A DNA stretch of 64,000 nucleotides from Actinomadura luteofluorescens. GTDB taxonomy: Bacteria > Actinomycetota > Actinomycetes > Streptosporangiales > Streptosporangiaceae. The stretch's first letter is position 1. Every line of letters starts with the position of its first letter. A model generated the notes under the pieces. That model did not search any database. It worked only from the letters and a program-made list of their open reading frames with translations, and was not told where the DNA came from. The translations under genes and the position numbers were made by a program. Shown here in pieces: positions 37,108 through 45,128 of the stretch. The DNA lies in assembly GCF_013409365.1 (NCBI RefSeq), contig NZ_JACCBA010000001.1, positions 3,410,001-3,474,000 of the forward strand. Direction: 5' to 3'.

Positions 37108-37632
37108 ATGGCCGAGACGATGACCGGCGACACCACCGGCGAGACGACGACCGTGCCGCGCTGGCTCGACGACGACGAGCAGGAGACCTGGCGCGCCTTC
37201 CTGTGGACGTCCCGGCTGCTCGGCGAGGCCCTCGACCGGCAGCTCCAGCGCGACTCGGGCCTGCCGCACACCTACTACATGATCCTGGCGATGCTGTCGG
37301 AGGCGCCCGGCCGCGCGCTGACGATGACCGAGCTCGCCGAGATCGTCCACTCGTCCCCGAGCCGCCTGTCGCACGCCGTGAACCGGCTGGAGGAGGCCGG
37401 CTGGGTGAGCAGGTGCAAGCCCGCCGCCGACCGGCGCACCACGATCGCCCGGCTGACCGACGAGGGCTTCGCCGTCCTCGCCGAGGCGGCGCCGGGGCAC
37501 GTCGCCGAGGTCAGGCGGCACCTGTTCGACCCGCTGACCCGCGAGCAGATGCTGGAGTTCCGCGAGATCCTGCACGCGCTGCTGGGCTCGCTCGACCCCG
37601 ACCGCGAGGCGCCGTGCGCCCGCGAGGGCTAG
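37108..37632 (+). CDS. MarR-family regulator of the dioxygenase
   Basis: 174 residues with a MarR winged helix: MTELAEIVHSSPSRLSHAVNRLEEAGWVSR recognition region and the wing ADRRTTIARLTDEG. An N-terminal extension rich in T/E (1-20) precedes helix 1. Its start lies 20 bp from the last operator site. The 3' end overlaps the convergent AlkZ-like gene by 4 nt. The ligand is unknown, probably aromatic given the target gene. Confidence 0.9.
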   Translation: MAETMTGDTTGETTTVPRWLDDDEQETWRAFLWTSRLLGEALDRQLQRDSGLPHTYYMILAMLSEAPGRALTMTELAEIVHSSPSRLSHAVNRLEEAGWVSRCKPAADRRTTIARLTDEGFAVLAEAAPGHVAEVRRHLFDPLTREQMLEFREILHALLGSLDPDREAPCAREG

Positions 37633-38717
37633 CCGAACTCCACGCCGTGCGACTTCGCCTTGGGGTGGGCTGAGGCGAGCAGGCGCATGCCCTCCTCCTC
37701 CAGCGCGGCGCGCTCCGGCCCCGGGACGGGGGCGAACGGCTCGATCCGCAGCGTCGCCTCGCCACGGCCCTTCTCGATCTTCCACATGCCGTGGACGAAG
37801 CCGTCCACGAGGAACGTCGCGCGGATGATGCCGTTGACGGTGAAGACGCGCTTGCGGTGCTCCTCGGAGATGATCCGCGCCCGGTCGGCGTGGGACAGCA
37901 GCAGGTTGTCGAAGTCGGGGACGAACCGGACCGGCGCCTCCGCGTCCGGGCCGGGCCGCGGCGCGTCCGGGAGGTCGTACAGGGTCCGGCCGTTCTCGTC
38001 GCGGAAGGCGACCAGCTCGGGCCTGAGCCGCTCGACGACCTCGCCGAGCCGCGTGAGGCCGGCCCACTGCTGGACGTCCTGGACGCTCGCGGGCCCGAAC
38101 GCGCCCAGGTAGCGCCGCACGACGTCGTCCAGGGACGGGTCGGGCACCGCGGGCCCGAGCCAGTTCTCCAGCGTCGTGTGCCGGGCGATCCCCGAGGACC
38201 CCCAGATCCCGCGCGGCGGGACCTGCACGAGCGGCAGCCGGCAGCGGACGGCCCAGGCCAGTAGCGCCGGGTCCTCGTCCGGCCACCGTTCGGCCAGCAG
38301 CGCGCGCAGGTCCTTGTCGGACCGCGGCTCCTCCTCCAGGAGGGCCCGCGCCCACGCGACGAGGGCCGCGAGGTCGAGGTGCTCCAGCTCGGCCGCCCGC
38401 GCCTTCAGGTAGTTGTCGAGGATCACCTGGGTGATCGGCCGCAGCGCGCGGGCGTCGCGGGCGCTGACCAGGTGCAGCGTTCCGCGCATCAGCACCATCC
38501 GCAGCGCCCGGCGGTCGGCGATCAGCTCCCCGGCCTCGTCGAGCGCGTAGTCGGCGAGCCTGGTCCACAGCCCGATGTGGGGCGGGTTCGGGGCCTGCGC
38601 CTGGAGGCCGACCAGATGCTCGATCGCCTCCAGCGCGGGCATGGCGCGCCGCTCCAGCAGGAGCTGGCGGGCCAGCAGCGCCCGGTTGAGCGCCCGTCGT
38701 CCCAGCTCAGTCGTCAT
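37629..38717 (-). CDS. Winged-helix HTH_42 protein, AlkZ-like DNA glycosylase candidate
   Basis: A 362-residue protein of the HTH_42 superfamily, which includes Streptomyces AlkZ and E. coli YcaQ, glycosylases that unhook interstrand DNA crosslinks. The GLQAQAPNPPHIGLW segment carries Q39-A-Q41, matching the catalytic QxQ motif of AlkZ-type members rather than the QxD of YcaQ. It also has LMRGTLHLVSARDA, the winged repeats (DVQQWAGLTRLGEVVERL) and FVDGFVHGMWKI-like DGF. The start overlaps the TetR gene by 11 nt. Activity here is inferred from the motif. Confidence 0.8.
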   Translation of the reverse strand: MTTELGRRALNRALLARQLLLERRAMPALEAIEHLVGLQAQAPNPPHIGLWTRLADYALDEAGELIADRRALRMVLMRGTLHLVSARDARALRPITQVILDNYLKARAAELEHLDLAALVAWARALLEEEPRSDKDLRALLAERWPDEDPALLAWAVRCRLPLVQVPPRGIWGSSGIARHTTLENWLGPAVPDPSLDDVVRRYLGAFGPASVQDVQQWAGLTRLGEVVERLRPELVAFRDENGRTLYDLPDAPRPGPDAEAPVRFVPDFDNLLLSHADRARIISEEHRKRVFTVNGIIRATFLVDGFVHGMWKIEKGRGEATLRIEPFAPVPGPERAALEEEGMRLLASAHPKAKSHGVEFG

Positions 38718-39351
38718 AGCGCGTGACCAGCTCCTGCCAGCTCGGCGGCGGACCCGGCAGCTCGTGCCGATCCGCGAGGTTCATGGCGTCCAGGATCAGC
38801 GCCAGGTAGCGGTGCCGGAGCCGGTTCATCCGCTCATCGTCGCCGATCCGGATGCCGTGCAGGTACTCCAGGATCACCGAGACGTCGCCGACCTCGATCT
38901 CGGGACGCAGCGCGCCCGCCTCCCGGGTGCGCTCCAGCAGCCGCTGCGTCGCGACGTGGATCTCGCGGCCCTTGCGGCTCATCGCCTCGGTGACCTCGAA
39001 GCCGCCCGCGAGCCGCATGGTGAGCGAGCCCGCGCCGATGTCCAGGCAGCGGCGCATGAACGCGGTGAAGGCCTCCCACGCGTCGCCGTCGTCGTCCAGG
39101 GCCGCCTCCACCTCGGCGAGGTAGCGGTCCATGCCCTCGTCGGCGAGCTTCTGGAGCAGGTCCTCCTTGCTCTTGTAGCGGCGGTACAGCGCGCTGATCC
39201 CGACCCCGGCGTGCTCGGCCACCGCCGAGATCGGCGCGCCGGGGTCGGCGGTGAACACCGCCCGCGCCGCCTCCCTGATGAGCTCGTCGTTGCGCGCGGC
39301 CTGCGCTTTCCGCCCGCTCATGGGCGCTCGTGCCGTCTCCATGGCTCCCAT
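38707..39351 (-). CDS. TetR-family regulator
   Basis: A 214-residue TetR repressor: N-terminal helix-turn-helix APISAVAEHAGVGISALYRRYKSKEDLL (about residues 40-67) and an alpha-helical ligand domain. It is upstream of and overlaps the AlkZ-like gene, so it probably controls its own operon. No clear dyad is seen in the 118-bp gap to the divergent methyltransferase other than the TGAAC sites next to that gene, which more likely belong to the TetR at 41196. Confidence 0.88.
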   Translation of the reverse strand: MGAMETARAPMSGRKAQAARNDELIREAARAVFTADPGAPISAVAEHAGVGISALYRRYKSKEDLLQKLADEGMDRYLAEVEAALDDDGDAWEAFTAFMRRCLDIGAGSLTMRLAGGFEVTEAMSRKGREIHVATQRLLERTREAGALRPEIEVGDVSVILEYLHGIRIGDDERMNRLRHRYLALILDAMNLADRHELPGPPPSWQELVTRYDD

Positions 39352-39427
39352 GATAGGGGAACGAAGAATTCCGTTCTACACCCCGAGCCTTTCCCGTCTT
39401 GACGCGGAGACCGCCCGCCCTCCATTA

Positions 39428-39455
39428 TGAACACACGTTCATGAACATGCGTTCA
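39428..39455. promoter_or_regulatory. Tandem TGAAC-N4-GTTCA operators
   Basis: TGAAC-ACAC-GTTCA (39428-39441) and TGAAC-ATGC-GTTCA (39442-39455) are directly abutted 14-bp palindromes immediately before the ribosome-binding site (AAGGAGAG) of the methyltransferase. They are classic TetR-type sites. The TetR at the end of this operon (41196) is the likeliest ligand-responsive binder; the divergent TetR at 38707 is an alternative. Confidence 0.8.
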
Positions 39456-39469
39456 CAACAAGGAGAGTC

Positions 39470-40285
39470 ATGACGGAGATCGTCAACACCCACCAGGCGG
39501 AGGCGTGGAACGGGTACGAGGGCGAGCACTGGGCCGACAACCACGACCGGTACGACGCCATGAACGGCGGGTTCAACGACGCCCTGCTGGAGGCGGCGGC
39601 GATCGGGCCGCGCGACCGCGTCCTCGACATCGGCTGCGGCAACGGGCAGATCACCCGGCTCGCGGCGCGGCGGGCGTCCCTCGGCGCCGCGACCGGCGTC
39701 GACCTGTCCCGGCCGATGCTCGCCCGCGCCCGCTCCCTCGCCGCGGAGGAGGGCGTCGCGAACGTGGCCTTCGAGCGGGGCGACGCGCAGGTGCACCCGT
39801 TCCCCGAGGGCGGCTTCGACGTCGCCGTCAGCCGGTTCGGGATCATGTTCTTCACCGACCCGGTCGCCGCGTTCGGCAACGTCCGGCGGGCCCTGCGCGA
39901 CGGCGGCCGGCTGGCGTTCCTGTGCATGACGCCGCTCGCCGAGAGCGAGATGGGAGCGATCATGGCCGCGCTCCCGCCCCTCGATCGGGCCCCGGTCGGG
40001 CACGACGGCGGGCCGCTGTCGCTCGCGGACACCGGCCGCGTCCGGGAGATCCTCGGGGCCGCCGGGTTCCACGGCGTGTCCAGCCGCAGGGTCGAGGCCG
40101 AGCAGATCTGGGGACGTGACGCCCGCGAGGCCGGCGAGTTCTTCGCCGGATGGGGCCCCATCCACTACAACTACGGCGCGGGCGACGAGGTGCGCGACAC
40201 GCTGGTCGAGGCGATGCGCCCCTTCGAGCGCGACGGCGCCGTCCGCCTGCGCGGCACCGCGTGGCTGGTCACGGCGCGGCGATGA
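39470..40285 (+). CDS. Class I SAM-dependent methyltransferase
   Basis: 271 residues. Methyltransf_11/25-type fold with motif I VLDIGCGNGQIT (about 50-61), the acidic GVDLSRPML and post-I region FERGDAQVHPFP, and VSRFGIMFFTDPVAAFGNVRRAL typical of small-molecule methyltransferases. AAGGAG precedes the ATG. The stop overlaps the next gene (ATGA). Part of a three-gene operon with a dehydrogenase-like protein and TetR; the substrate is unknown. Confidence 0.88.
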   Translation: MTEIVNTHQAEAWNGYEGEHWADNHDRYDAMNGGFNDALLEAAAIGPRDRVLDIGCGNGQITRLAARRASLGAATGVDLSRPMLARARSLAAEEGVANVAFERGDAQVHPFPEGGFDVAVSRFGIMFFTDPVAAFGNVRRALRDGGRLAFLCMTPLAESEMGAIMAALPPLDRAPVGHDGGPLSLADTGRVREILGAAGFHGVSSRRVEAEQIWGRDAREAGEFFAGWGPIHYNYGAGDEVRDTLVEAMRPFERDGAVRLRGTAWLVTARR

Positions 40286-41196
40286 GGAGGGTCGTGGTCC
40301 TCGGCGGCTACGGCGCGGTCGGCCGGGAGGTCGTCGCGGGGCTGCTCGGGCACGTCCCCGAGGTGGTGGCCGCCGGGCGCGACCTCGCCAAGGCCCGCAC
40401 CGTGGCGGGCGCGCTCCCGCTGCGGTTCGACCTGCGGAGCGACGACCCGGGGCGGCTCGCAGCCGACGCCGTCGTCATGTGCGCGGAGACGGGCAACGCG
40501 CGGGTCGCCGAGGCGTGCCTCGCCCGGGGCGTCCACTACGTCGACGTGTCCGCGTCGCATGCGGTGCTCGCCGGGATCGAGAAGCTGGACGGGCTCGCCG
40601 CCGGGCGGAACGCCGCCGCGGTGCTGAGCGTGGGGCTCGCTCCCGGCGTCACGAACCTGCTGGCCCGCGAGGCCGGCGGCGGGGACGTCGAGATCGGCGT
40701 CCTGATCGGCGCCGGTGACCGGCACGGGCCGTCCGCCGTGGACTGGACGCTCGACTCCCTCGCCGGCCTCGGGGAGTCGTGGCGGATGCGGTTCCCCGCG
40801 CCCTACGGCGTCCGGACCGTGCACCGCTTCCCGTTCTCCGACCAGTACACCCTCCCCGGACGCGTCCGCACGGGGCTCTGCCTCGACTCGCGCGCCATGA
40901 CCGCGCTCCTCCCCCGCCTCGTCCCGTTCCGCGACCTGGCCCCGCTGCGGGCCGCGTTCCGCCGCGTCCACATCGGCGGCGACGGGTTCGCGGTGGCGGT
41001 CGCGTCCGGCGGGACGGTGCGCTCGTTCGCGGGACGGCGGCAGAGCCGCGCGACGGGCCTGGCCGCCGCGATGGTCGTCCGGGGCCTGGACGGCACGCCG
41101 CCCGGCGTCCACCACATCGAGGACGCCGTCGGGCCGGACTTCCTGCCCGGACTCGCCGCGCACGGGTTCGAGCTCGCTCATTACGATGCGGGGTGA
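40282..41196 (+). CDS. Saccharopine dehydrogenase-like oxidoreductase
   Basis: A 304-residue protein with an N-terminal Rossmann domain VVVLGGYGAVGREVVAGLLG, then AGRDLAKA, VVMCAETGNARVAEACLARGVHYVDVSA (split by a turn), and VGLAPGVTNLLAREAGG, all typical of saccharopine dehydrogenase-type NAD(P) proteins (DUF/SDH_NADP). A true lysine-pathway role is unlikely given its context. It is translationally coupled to the methyltransferase (ATGA) and to the TetR gene (TGATG). Confidence 0.83.
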   Translation: MRRVVVLGGYGAVGREVVAGLLGHVPEVVAAGRDLAKARTVAGALPLRFDLRSDDPGRLAADAVVMCAETGNARVAEACLARGVHYVDVSASHAVLAGIEKLDGLAAGRNAAAVLSVGLAPGVTNLLAREAGGGDVEIGVLIGAGDRHGPSAVDWTLDSLAGLGESWRMRFPAPYGVRTVHRFPFSDQYTLPGRVRTGLCLDSRAMTALLPRLVPFRDLAPLRAAFRRVHIGGDGFAVAVASGGTVRSFAGRRQSRATGLAAAMVVRGLDGTPPGVHHIEDAVGPDFLPGLAAHGFELAHYDAG

Positions 41197-41813
41197 TGTC
41201 ACCTAGAAGAGCGGCGGCGCTGGGCGCCGGCGACCGGACCCTGCGCGACCACCTGATCGCCACGGCCGAGCGAATGATCGCCGAGCGCGGGACGGCGGGC
41301 CTGACCGTCCGGGCGATCGCGCGGGAGGCGGGCGTCGCCGACGGCGTCCTCTACAACCACTTCGCCGACAAGGAGGAGCTGCTCGCGCACGCGCTGTGGG
41401 CGCACGCCGAGTCGGTCATGCGCCCCCTCGGCCCTCTGCCCGAGCCCGGCGACGGCACGGTCGAGGAGAACCTGCGCGCGTACGTGGCGTACGGCCTGGC
41501 CCTGCACCACGGGCTGCTGCCCGCGCTGACCGGGCTGGTCGGGCGCCCGGCCGTCCTCGCCCGGTTCGCCGCGCTGAGCGACGGTGGCGGCACCTGGAAC
41601 GAGCGGCTCGCCTCCTACCTGCGCGGCGAGCGCGACCTCGGCCGCCTCGCCCCGGACGCCCGGGTCGAGGCGGCCGCCTCGATGATCGTCGGCGCCTGCC
41701 ACGAGCCGGTGCTGTCGCTGCTGTTCCAGGGCCAGGGCCTCGCGCACCGCGTGCCGCCGGAGGCCGTGGACGACCTCGTCGCGGCCGTCCTCAACGGCCT
41801 CGCCCCGCGCTGA
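41196..41813 (+). CDS. TetR-family regulator, last gene of operon
   Basis: 205 residues. Helix-turn-helix LTVRAIAREAGVADGVLYNHFADKEELL (about 36-63) and an alpha-helical effector domain with GACHEPVLSLLFQG. The ATG shares its A with the stop of the previous gene. As the terminal gene of the operon headed by the TGAAC-N4-GTTCA sites it probably autoregulates the unit. It converges on trpS with a 12-nt gap. Confidence 0.88.
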   Translation: MSPRRAAALGAGDRTLRDHLIATAERMIAERGTAGLTVRAIAREAGVADGVLYNHFADKEELLAHALWAHAESVMRPLGPLPEPGDGTVEENLRAYVAYGLALHHGLLPALTGLVGRPAVLARFAALSDGGGTWNERLASYLRGERDLGRLAPDARVEAAASMIVGACHEPVLSLLFQGQGLAHRVPPEAVDDLVAAVLNGLAPR

Positions 41814-41825
41814 GGCGCCCCGCCC

Positions 41826-42857
41826 TCACGACGCCATCGCCTCCCTGACCTCCGCCAGCGTGCGGTCGGCGACCGCGTTGGCGCGCTCGTCGCCCGCGGC
41901 CAGGACGCCGCGCAGGTACGCGCGGTCGGCGGCCAGCTCGGCGCGGCGGGCGCGGATCGGGCGCAGGAACTCGTTCACCGAGTCGGTCACGACCTTCTTC
42001 AGCGCCGCCGACCCGCCGTCGCCGATCTCGGCGGCGACGGCGTGCGGGTCGCGGTCCTGGCAGAGCGCGGCGAGCAGCACCAGGCTGGAGACCTCCGGGC
42101 GGGTCTCGGGCGCGTAGGTGATGGTCCGGTCGGCGTCGGTCACGGCCCGCCTGATCAGCCGCGCCGTCTCGTCCTCGGTGGCGGACAGGGCGATGGCGTT
42201 GCCGCGGCTCTTGCTCATCTTGCGTCCGTCGGTTCCGAGCAGGAGCGGGGCGGACGACAGCAGGGCGTCCGGCACCGGGAAGACGGGCCCGTAGCGCTCG
42301 TTGAAGCGGCGCGCGATGGTCCGGGTGACCTCCTGGTGCGGGAGCTGGTCCTTGCCGACGGGCACGAGGTTCGCCTTGCAGAACAGGATGTCGGCGGCCT
42401 GGTGGACGGGGTAGGTGAACATCAGCCCGCTGACCGCCGCCTGGCGGGACGTCGCGATCTCGTCCTTGACCGTGGGGTTGCGGCTCAGCTCCGCGATCGA
42501 CACCAGCGACAGGAACGGCAGCATGAGCTGGTTGAGCGCGGGGACGGAGCTGTGCCGGAAGATCGTCGCCGTGGACGGGTCGATCCCGGCGGCCAGGTAG
42601 TCGGCGACCAGGCCCTCGACATAGTCCGAGAGGTGGTCGGCGACGTCCCGGTCGGTGAGCACCTGGTAGTCGGCCACCAGGACGAACAGCTCCACGCCGG
42701 CGCGCTGGAGCCGCGCCCGGTTCGCCAGGGTGCCGAAGTAGTGCCCGAGATGCAGCGGGCCGGTGGGGCGGTCGCCGGTCAGGATCCGGAAGGCTCCGGG
42801 GTCGACCGCGATGCGTTCCTCCAGCTCGCGGCTGCGGGCTTCGGGGGTGATGTCCAT
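41826..42857 (-). CDS. trpS: Tryptophanyl-tRNA synthetase (attenuator-controlled)
   Basis: A 343-residue class Ic synthetase that charges tRNA-Trp. Motifs: the HIGH-type PLHLGHYFG, GIDPSTATIFRHSSVP, the tryptophan pocket YPVHQAADIL, VGKDQLPHQEVTR and KMSKS in GRKMSKSRGNAI. The preceding 160 bp form a Trp attenuator, as known for the auxiliary, indolmycin-resistant TrpRS of Streptomyces coelicolor, so this is probably the inducible second enzyme rather than the housekeeping one. That assignment is inference. GGAGGAC precedes the ATG. Confidence 0.95.
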   Translation of the reverse strand: MDITPEARSRELEERIAVDPGAFRILTGDRPTGPLHLGHYFGTLANRARLQRAGVELFVLVADYQVLTDRDVADHLSDYVEGLVADYLAAGIDPSTATIFRHSSVPALNQLMLPFLSLVSIAELSRNPTVKDEIATSRQAAVSGLMFTYPVHQAADILFCKANLVPVGKDQLPHQEVTRTIARRFNERYGPVFPVPDALLSSAPLLLGTDGRKMSKSRGNAIALSATEDETARLIRRAVTDADRTITYAPETRPEVSSLVLLAALCQDRDPHAVAAEIGDGGSAALKKVVTDSVNEFLRPIRARRAELAADRAYLRGVLAAGDERANAVADRTLAEVREAMAS

Positions 42858-42922
42858 GGGGTCCTCCTCGTCGGGTCCGCGGCCGTCCCGCCGGTCCGGC
42901 CCGGTTCACCGAGGAGGAGAAA

Positions 42923-42943
42923 GGGCCGTCCAGCGGACGGCCC
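42923..42943 (-). terminator. Attenuator terminator (segments 3:4) of trpS
   Basis: On the minus strand a 9-bp GGGCCGTCC/GGACGGCCC stem with a GCT loop (42923-42931 with 42935-42943) is followed by TTTCTCC, an intrinsic terminator 65 bp before trpS. Its first arm can instead pair with the second arm of the upstream hairpin. Confidence 0.9.
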
Positions 42944-42959
42944 GATCGCATGCGTCACT

Positions 42960-42981
42960 GTGGCCGTCCTAGGACGGCCAC
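42960..42981 (-). promoter_or_regulatory. Attenuator hairpin 1:2 overlapping Trp codons
   Basis: A 10-bp perfect stem (42960-42969 with 42972-42981). The leader peptide's last five codons (TGG CCG TCC TAG and half of the first TGG) lie in it. Ribosome stalling at the Trp codons would block segment 1, freeing GGACGGCC (segment 2) to pair with GGCCGTCC of segment 3 and prevent the terminator. Confidence 0.9.
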
Positions 42982-43007
42982 CAGCCGAGGCATGCGGTGC
43001 GCTTCAC
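42969..43007 (-). CDS. trpS leader peptide with tandem Trp codons
   Basis: A 12-codon frame GTG...TAG encoding MKRTACLGWWPS. Two adjacent TGG codons at 42978-42983 sit at the base of the first attenuator hairpin. A TAGCAT -10-like element (43014-43019 on the minus strand) ends 6 nt before the GTG, so transcription may begin at the start codon and the leader be translated as a leaderless mRNA. Tryptophan shortage would stall the ribosome here and permit trpS transcription. Confidence 0.88.
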   Translation of the reverse strand: MKRTACLGWWPS

Positions 43008-43042
43008 CCCTTCATGCTAGCCCACGCGATGCGAGGGCTGCC

Positions 43043-43066
43043 AGATAATCTAGAACGAAACCATCT
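43043..43066. promoter_or_regulatory. MarR operator, copy A
   Basis: A 24-bp site with AGATAATCT left arm and ACCATCT right arm, 17 bp before the MarR start at 43083. It is 19/24 identical to the site before the exporter at 43581-43604, implying shared control. It also lies just upstream of the divergent trpS leader promoter. Confidence 0.7.
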
Positions 43067-43082
43067 TGGGTAGGCTGGACGC

Positions 43083-43571
43083 ATGACCTCGATGGCCCCC
43101 GCACGCACGCAGACCGACCTGTCGTTCCTGCTCGACCACACCAGCCACGTGCTGCGCGGCCGCATGACGGCGGCGCTCGCCGAGATCGGGCTGACCCCGC
43201 GCATGCACTGCGTCCTGGTGCACGCCCTCGAAGACGAGCGCACCCAGATCCAGCTCGCCGAGCTCGGCGACATGGACAAGACCACCATGGTCGTGACCGT
43301 GGACGCCCTGGAGAAGGCCGGGCTCGCCGAGCGGCGCCCCTCGTCCCGGGACCGGCGGGCGCGGATCGTCGCCGTCACCGAGGAGGGCGCGCGGGTCGCC
43401 GCCCGCAGCCAGGAGCTCGTGGACGGCGTCCACGCGGCGGCCCTCGGATCGCTGCCGGACGATCAGCGCGAGGCGCTCGTCCGGGCGCTGAACACCCTGG
43501 TCGCCGGGCATCTGGCCACCCCGCCGGAGGCCCCGGCGCAGGCCCGGCGGGCGCGCGAGCGGCGAAAGTGA
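43083..43571 (+). CDS. MarR-family regulator of DHA2 exporter
   Basis: A 162-residue MarR repressor with IQLAELGDMDKTTMVVTVDALEKAGLAERRP recognition region (broken by a turn) and wing DRRARIVAVTEEG, plus an arginine-rich tail. It is upstream of an EmrB/QacA-type exporter, and near-identical 24-bp sites precede both genes. It is transcribed divergently from trpS. Confidence 0.9.
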   Translation: MTSMAPARTQTDLSFLLDHTSHVLRGRMTAALAEIGLTPRMHCVLVHALEDERTQIQLAELGDMDKTTMVVTVDALEKAGLAERRPSSRDRRARIVAVTEEGARVAARSQELVDGVHAAALGSLPDDQREALVRALNTLVAGHLATPPEAPAQARRARERRK

Positions 43572-43580
43572 AACCGTCCT

Positions 43581-43604
43581 AGATAGTCTGCAACGGAACT
43601 ATCT
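43581..43604. promoter_or_regulatory. MarR operator, copy B
   Basis: AGATAGT (43581-43587) and ACTATCT (43598-43604) are perfect inverted repeats around a 10-bp spacer, directly before the exporter gene. 19 of 24 positions match copy A upstream of marR. Confidence 0.78.
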
Positions 43605-43643
43605 GCTACGGTCTCTCTTGTCCTTCCCGACAGGAGATGACCA

Positions 43644-45098
43644 ATGCCCTCCCCCTCGCTCTCCCCGCTCCGCTCCCGATGGGCGGCGCTCGGCGTGCTG
43701 TCGGCCACGATGCTGATGACGATCCTCGACGGCAGCATCGTCACGGTCGCGGCCCCCGCCATCCAGGACGACCTCGGCTTCACCCCCGCCGGGCTCAGCT
43801 GGATCATGAACGCCTACCTGATCCCCCTCGGCGGACTGCTGCTCCTCGCCGGAAGGCTCGGCGACCTCGTCGGCCGCCGGACGCTGTTCCTCGCCGGCAA
43901 CGCCGTCTTCACGGCGGCGTCGGTGCTGGCGGGCGCCGCCACCACGTCCGGCCTGCTGATCGCCGCCCGGTTCCTGCAGGGCGTCGGCAGCGCCCTGTCC
44001 TCCGCCGTCGTGCTCGGCATCATCGTGACGCTGTTCACCGACCCCCGCGAGCGGACCAGGGCGATCGGGGTGTTCAGCTTCACCGGCGCGGCGGGCGCGT
44101 CCATCGGGCAGGTGCTCGGCGGCGTGCTCACCGACGCGCTGAGCTGGCACTGGATCTTCCTGATCAACCTGCCGATCGGCCTCGCCGTGATGCTGCTCGC
44201 CCTCCCCGCGCTCCCCCGCGACCGGGGCATCGGGCTGTCGGCCGGCGCCGACATCGCGGGCGCGGTGCTGGTCACCTCCGGGCTGATGCTCGGCATCTAC
44301 ACGGTCGTCAAGGTCGAGCGGTACGGATGGCTGTCGGGGCACACGCTGGGCCTCGGCGCCGTGTCGGTGCTGCTGCTCGCGGGGTTCGCCGTCCGCCAGG
44401 CCCGCGCCGCGACGCCGCTGATGCCGCTGCGGATCCTGCGCTCCCGCAACGTCTCCGGCGCCTACCTCGTCCAGTTGCTGACCCTGTCGGCGATGTTCTC
44501 CTTCCAGGTGATCGTCGCCCTCTTCATGCAGCAGGTGCTCGGCTACAGCGCGCTCGGCACCGGGCTCGCGATGCTCCCCGCGGCCGTGTCGATCGGCGCC
44601 GTGTCGCTGCTGGTGTCCGCGCGGCTCTCCAACCGCTTCGGCGAGCGGTTCGTCCTGGTCGCCGGGCTCGTCCTGCTGATCGGCGCGATGGCCTGGCTCA
44701 CGACCGTCCCGGTCGACGCGAACTACGTCACCGACCTGCTCCCCGTGTTCGTGCTGATCGCCGGTGGCGGGCTCGTGCTGCCTTCGCTGACCGGGCTCGG
44801 CATGTCCAGCGCCCGCCCCGAGGACGCCGGGCTGGCGTCCGGCCTGTTCAACACCGTCCAGCAGGTCGGGATGGCGCTCGGCGTCGCGGTCATGACCACG
44901 CTCGCCGCGTCCCGCGTCGAGTCCCTGCGGGCGGACGGGCGGGACACCGCCGCCGCCCTCACCGGCGGCTACCACCTGGCGTTCACCGTCTCGGCCGGGT
45001 TGCTGGTCGCCGCGCTCGCGGTGTCGCTGCTCGTCCTGCGCCGCCCGGCGCCCGTGGCGGGCGCCGCGCCCGTCGAGTCCGTCCCCACCGCCGTCTGA
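43644..45098 (+). CDS. EmrB/QacA-family MFS exporter (DHA2)
   Basis: A 484-residue, 14-helix drug:H+ antiporter. LDGSIVTVAAPAIQDDLGF is the DHA2 motif D1; AGRLGDLVGRR is motif A; GAAGASIGQVLGGVLTD is motif C; WHWIFLINLPIGL marks the helix 5-6 junction. The range of substrates cannot be read from sequence. Preceded by the MarR gene and operator and followed after 30 bp by a PPOX-type gene, likely one transcript. Confidence 0.93.
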   Translation: MPSPSLSPLRSRWAALGVLSATMLMTILDGSIVTVAAPAIQDDLGFTPAGLSWIMNAYLIPLGGLLLLAGRLGDLVGRRTLFLAGNAVFTAASVLAGAATTSGLLIAARFLQGVGSALSSAVVLGIIVTLFTDPRERTRAIGVFSFTGAAGASIGQVLGGVLTDALSWHWIFLINLPIGLAVMLLALPALPRDRGIGLSAGADIAGAVLVTSGLMLGIYTVVKVERYGWLSGHTLGLGAVSVLLLAGFAVRQARAATPLMPLRILRSRNVSGAYLVQLLTLSAMFSFQVIVALFMQQVLGYSALGTGLAMLPAAVSIGAVSLLVSARLSNRFGERFVLVAGLVLLIGAMAWLTTVPVDANYVTDLLPVFVLIAGGGLVLPSLTGLGMSSARPEDAGLASGLFNTVQQVGMALGVAVMTTLAASRVESLRADGRDTAAALTGGYHLAFTVSAGLLVAALAVSLLVLRRPAPVAGAAPVESVPTAV

Positions 45099-45128
45099 AT
45101 CCGCCCCACCACCTCGAGGGAGACCACG

